A stretch of DNA of 6,908 bases from Chloroflexota bacterium (lineage in GTDB: Bacteria > Chloroflexota > Limnocylindria > QHBO01), in contig JAGXHP010000174.1 of assembly GCA_024636135.1 (NCBI GenBank), positions 1-6,908 of the forward strand, in the 5' to 3' direction. The notes beneath the pieces were generated by a model. It was not told where the DNA came from. It was given only the letters and a program-made list of their open reading frames with translations, and did no database searches. This document shows, one piece after another, positions 4,017 through 6,908 of the stretch. Positions within the stretch are counted from its first letter, which is position 1. The number at the start of each line of letters is the position of its first letter. The translations under genes and the position numbers were made by a program.

Positions 4017-6619
4017 TGAGCATCGGCCTCGCGGATATCTTCGCGTCCGTCCACCTCAACCTCGAGACCGGCAAGTTCGAGGCTGACGCGCTGAAGTCGG
4101 CGACGTCGGTCGGCGGCAAGATGGGCGACAAGCTCAAGCTGGCCGTCGGTGGTGCCATCGGTTCCGGCGTCGGTGCCGCCCTTGGCGTGGCCCTTGGCGG
4201 CACGGTCCAGTTCGCCGCGTTCGAGAAGCGGATGAACGAAGTGTTCACGCTGCTGCCTGATCTCAGCCAGACGGCGATGGACGAGATGACCAACGACGTG
4301 AAGGCGTTCGCCCGCGAGACCGGCAATACCACCGACAAGGTGGTCCCGGCGCTGTATCAGGCGATCTCGGCGGGCGTCGCCAAAGAGAACGTGTTCGACT
4401 TCCTGCGGACGGCGAACGAGGCGGCCGTCGCCGGTGTCGCCAGCACAGAGGACAGCGTCAACCTCCTGTCCGCGGTGACCAAGGCTTACGGCGACACGAG
4501 TCAGGAGGCGGTCGAGAAGGTAGCCGACCTCGCCTTCCAGACGGTAAAGCTCGGTCAGACGACGTTCCCGGATCTCGCCCGGTCGATCGGTGCGGTGACG
4601 CCTCTCGCGGCCGCGCTCGGCGTGACGCAGGAGGAGCTGTTCGGGATCACCGCGACGCTGACGGGCGTCACCGGGAACACCTCCGAGGTCATGACGCAGC
4701 AGAAGGCCGTCATGACTGCGCTCATCAAGGCCAATCCGCAGATGGCCGAGGGGCTCAAGAAGATCGGGTTCGAGACGGGCACGGCCGCGGTCGCGTCGCT
4801 GGGGCTCACGGGCACGCTGGACGCCCTAGAGGGGACCACGGGCGGGAACACCCAGTCGATGGCCGAGATGCTCGGCTCGACCGAGGCGCTCACCGCTGTG
4901 CTCGCGCTCACCGGGGCACAGAGCGAAGTCGCCGCCGACAAGCTCGGACAGATGGGTGAAGCCACCGGCGGCGTTACCGTGGCATTCGAGCGGATGGACT
5001 CGGGAGCCGAGGCCACCGCCCGGAAGTTCGCCGCCACGATGGAAACGATGGCGATCGACCTCGGAGGCTTCGCCTCGAAGTTCGGCCCGCTGCCGCTCAT
5101 CATCGCCCAGACGTTCGGCCCGTCGATGGTTGCGAGGATCTCGACTGGGATCGGCGGGCTGGTCGGCGTCCTCGCCACCGCCCTCGGCGGACCGGCTGTC
5201 ACCAAGGTCGTCGCGTTCGCTGGCGGCAAGGCGGCGACGGTCTACCTGTCCGCGCTGATCGCGGGTGACACGGTCGGGGCGGCGATGAAGAGCCTGTGGA
5301 CCCGGATCGCAGCGGTGTCCCTCATCCCTGCCGGGGTGGCCGGGACGTCTACCGGGATCACCTTTGGCGGGGCCTTCGCAGCAGCAGCCGCGATCGCAGT
5401 CCCGGCCGCAGTCGTTGCGGCGCTCGCGGCGATCCCGGTCCTGATGTTCAACGTCATCCCCCAGCTCGTGTCGGCCAAGGGCGGCAACGAGACGGCCGCC
5501 GGGAAGGCGCTGGGGCTCAGCGACCCGGCGACCCAGACGATGGTCAGTCTCGGGCTCGGGAACCTGCTGGCGAAGGCCGCGCAGGACGCCGCCAAGAGCG
5601 GGTCGGCGGAGGCGGGCGGGGCAGAGTTCATGGACCGCTGGAGCGACGGCGCCAAGAAGACGCTAACGCTATTCGGTGACGACTGGAAGGACCCGCTCCA
5701 GTTCGCCGGCAAGGCGGCCCGCGACGGGTTCTTTTCAGACACTGCGGAGATCGGAACCCGCGCCCGCTGGGTGGTCGGCGAGGTCGAGCAGGCGATCCTC
5801 GACGGCAAGGCCGGGATCGTCGGTGCGTGGCGGAGCGCGCTGGACGAGCGCAACTCGGCCGCCAACGCCAAGGACCAGATCATCATCAACAACGCCCAGA
5901 TCGCCGCTGCCAAGAAGGTGCTCACCGACAAGAAGGCGACGGCCGCCGAGAAGGCCGAGGCCCGGATCCGCATCCGCAACCTTCAGGCGTCGAACCAGGA
6001 GCTCCTGGTGGAGCAGTCCAAGTACGGGACGCGCGCCGAGCAGATTGCCAAGACCAAGGCGCTGCTCACCTCCAAGGCGCTGCTCAACGGCCTGAAGGAC
6101 AAGGACCCCGAGGTGCGCCAGCACTGGATCGACGTCAAGACCCAGCTGACCACGCAACTCGGCAACCTCGCAGGCACGGGCTTCGTCCTTGGCCAGGGGT
6201 TCACCAAGGGGTTCATCGCGGGGCTGGTCAAGGACATCGACGGCGTGGGCGCATCCGCCCGGACGATCAGCCGCGTGGTCAAGCAGTACCTGCAGGTCCA
6301 CAGCCCGTCTGAGAAGGGACCGTTCTCCGAGATGGGCGGCCCCGAGGGCTGGGGCTCCCGGTGGATGGCCCTCTACACCAAGGGCATGGGCGCGGGCGTC
6401 GGCAACGTGGCCTCCATGCTCACGGGCATCGGCGGGTTCACCGGGCCGCTCGTCGCTGGCGGGTTCGCGGCTGGTAGCCCGGCCTTCACCCCGGCGATGG
6501 CAACGCCCAACGGCTCCGGCTTCAGTCCGCAGATCACCATCTACAACCCGTCGCCACGCGCCGCCGAAGCTGACATCGGCCGCGTCCTCCGGCGCACCGC
6601 AGCAATGGGGATGCGATGA
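4016..6619 (+). CDS. Tail tape measure protein
   Basis: 867 residues, the longest gene, starting at ATG 4016 (TGATG coupling; GAGGA at 4004-4008). It sets tail length and lies inside the tube until DNA ejection. By the rule of about 0.15 nm per residue, 867 residues predict a tail near 130 nm. Parts in order: a Gly-zipper-like segment (residues 43-63); the TP901-type tape-measure domain (about 65-330), with AYGDTSQEAVEKVADLAF (157-174), TTFPDLARSIGAVTPLAAALG (182-202, split) and ELFGITATLTGVTGNTSE (207-224); hydrophobic stretches (about 357-395 and an Ala/Val-rich run 432-483); a charged helical rod (about 605-720); and the C-terminal motif VHSPSEKGPFSEMGG (761-775) with a final ITIYNPSPRAAEADIGRVLR segment split over 840-859. 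No peptidase or lysozyme signature was seen. Confidence 0.96.
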   Translation: MSIGLADIFASVHLNLETGKFEADALKSATSVGGKMGDKLKLAVGGAIGSGVGAALGVALGGTVQFAAFEKRMNEVFTLLPDLSQTAMDEMTNDVKAFARETGNTTDKVVPALYQAISAGVAKENVFDFLRTANEAAVAGVASTEDSVNLLSAVTKAYGDTSQEAVEKVADLAFQTVKLGQTTFPDLARSIGAVTPLAAALGVTQEELFGITATLTGVTGNTSEVMTQQKAVMTALIKANPQMAEGLKKIGFETGTAAVASLGLTGTLDALEGTTGGNTQSMAEMLGSTEALTAVLALTGAQSEVAADKLGQMGEATGGVTVAFERMDSGAEATARKFAATMETMAIDLGGFASKFGPLPLIIAQTFGPSMVARISTGIGGLVGVLATALGGPAVTKVVAFAGGKAATVYLSALIAGDTVGAAMKSLWTRIAAVSLIPAGVAGTSTGITFGGAFAAAAAIAVPAAVVAALAAIPVLMFNVIPQLVSAKGGNETAAGKALGLSDPATQTMVSLGLGNLLAKAAQDAAKSGSAEAGGAEFMDRWSDGAKKTLTLFGDDWKDPLQFAGKAARDGFFSDTAEIGTRARWVVGEVEQAILDGKAGIVGAWRSALDERNSAANAKDQIIINNAQIAAAKKVLTDKKATAAEKAEARIRIRNLQASNQELLVEQSKYGTRAEQIAKTKALLTSKALLNGLKDKDPEVRQHWIDVKTQLTTQLGNLAGTGFVLGQGFTKGFIAGLVKDIDGVGASARTISRVVKQYLQVHSPSEKGPFSEMGGPEGWGSRWMALYTKGMGAGVGNVASMLTGIGGFTGPLVAGGFAAGSPAFTPAMATPNGSGFSPQITIYNPSPRAAEADIGRVLRRTAAMGMR
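4173..4203 (+). repeat. Small direct and inverted repeat in the tape measure 5' region
   Basis: GCCCTTGGCG occurs twice, at 4178-4187 and 4190-4199, 12 bases (four codons) apart and in frame, giving AALG/VALG. The same stretch is bounded by perfect 8-bp inverted arms GTGCCGCC (4173-4180) and GGCGGCAC (4196-4203). It encodes part of the glycine-zipper segment of the tape measure protein. Confidence 0.5.
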
Positions 6620-6908
6620 CCAGCCCGGTAGCCGTCGTCGGCCTCGTCTGGGACGGACACGACGTCCAGCGCTCAGACCTCGATGTGTTCTTCGAGATCA
6701 CGGACGGGCTCGACGACCTTCCCGAGGTTCGCGGCGAGGACCAGTTGATCCCCTTCCGCGCGGGGCGCCTGCCGGGGCTGCGCCTCCCTCACCGTCGACC
6801 GGTTGTCGCGGTGGGGCACGTCATGGGACCAGCCGACGCCACGGCGCGGCCCGCCTTCCGCGCCTACGTCGACGAGATCAAGGGCTGGATGGACCCGACG
6901 ATCGGTGA
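6616..6908 (+). CDS. Distal tail (Dit-like) protein, N-terminal part (cut by window edge)
   Basis: 97 codons are visible and the frame runs off the right edge. It starts at ATG 6616, overlapping the tape measure stop as ATGA, with a GGGGA-like site at 6607-6611. Residues 1-24 form a strand pair (VAVVGLVWDG, then DVQRSDLDVFFEI). The segment DLPEVRGEDQLIPFRAGR (34-51), followed by RPVVAVGHVMG (61-71), matches the tail-protein pattern 'd.p.vRG.D..ip.r.Gr ... r...v.g.v.G' seen at the start of distal tail proteins, which form the hub joining tube and baseplate or tip. Position right after the tape measure is the usual one. The C-terminal carrier domain that would settle the family lies outside the window. 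Confidence 0.72.
   Translation, partial: MTSPVAVVGLVWDGHDVQRSDLDVFFEITDGLDDLPEVRGEDQLIPFRAGRLPGLRLPHRRPVVAVGHVMGPADATARPAFRAYVDEIKGWMDPTIG

Noticed and set aside
4555..5979. Minus-strand open frames opposite the tape measure gene (4555-5229 and 5242-5979)
   Set aside because: Ser/Ala/Pro-rich mirror images of a well-supported plus-strand gene, without initiation signals.
6648..6669. Hairpin in the first codons of the Dit-like gene (CTGGGACG with CGTCCAG)
   Set aside because: Seven pairs with a bulged G, of a size expected often by chance in DNA this GC-rich.
6189..6908. Plus-strand frame running through the tape measure end to the window edge
   Set aside because: Arg/Ser/Pro-rich shadow. 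The real gene here is in another frame, starting at 6616 with an ATGA overlap and a tail-protein motif.
1..6908. tRNA genes, CRISPR arrays, insertion sequences, attachment sites, defence or toxin genes
   Set aside because: None seen on either strand by reading; the window is filled end to end with neck and tail genes.

Overview
This 6.9-kb window is a strand-uniform, GC-rich (roughly two thirds or more G+C, with strongly G/C-biased third codon positions) run of phage structural genes, all on the + strand. The order and protein signatures are those of the neck and tail module of a long-tailed (siphovirus-type) phage or prophage. The base composition and codon use suggest a high-GC host, most likely an actinomycete. 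I see no integrase, attachment site or host gene, so a free phage and a prophage cannot be told apart.

Layout: (i) bases 2-49 are the last codons of an upstream gene; (ii) 46-2145 is the neck block: a head-tail connector with an extra fibronectin-type-III-like N-terminal domain, a head-closure (stopper) protein, an HK97 gp10-like tail-completion protein and a tail terminator; (iii) 2146-2249 is the only real intergenic gap, about 104 bases with several inverted repeats and the leader and ribosome binding site of the next gene; (iv) 2250-3272 is the major tail (tube) protein, with an internally duplicated domain; (v) 3277-4016 is the tail assembly chaperone pair (lambda G / G-T logic), with a candidate -1 slippery heptamer C CCT TTC at 3609-3615; (vi) 4016-6619 is the tape measure protein (867 residues); (vii) 6616 to the right edge is the start of a distal-tail (Dit-like) protein.

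The genes form one assembly line. The connector, stopper and completion proteins bridge the filled head to the tail. The terminator caps the tube made of major tail protein. The chaperone pair loads tube subunits onto the tape measure, whose length sets tail length. The Dit-like protein begins the tail tip. Nearly every junction overlaps as ATGA or TGATG, implying one translationally coupled polycistronic message. The exceptions are the leader before the major tail gene and the major tail/chaperone junction, where a strong hairpin (3292-3321) lies just inside the chaperone gene. These fit a need for much more tube protein than its neighbours, but that is inference.

I did not find a new type of system such as defence, CRISPR or a toxin. 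The most interesting signals are regulatory RNA structures and recoding around 3270-3730, and domain accretion in the connector and tube protein.
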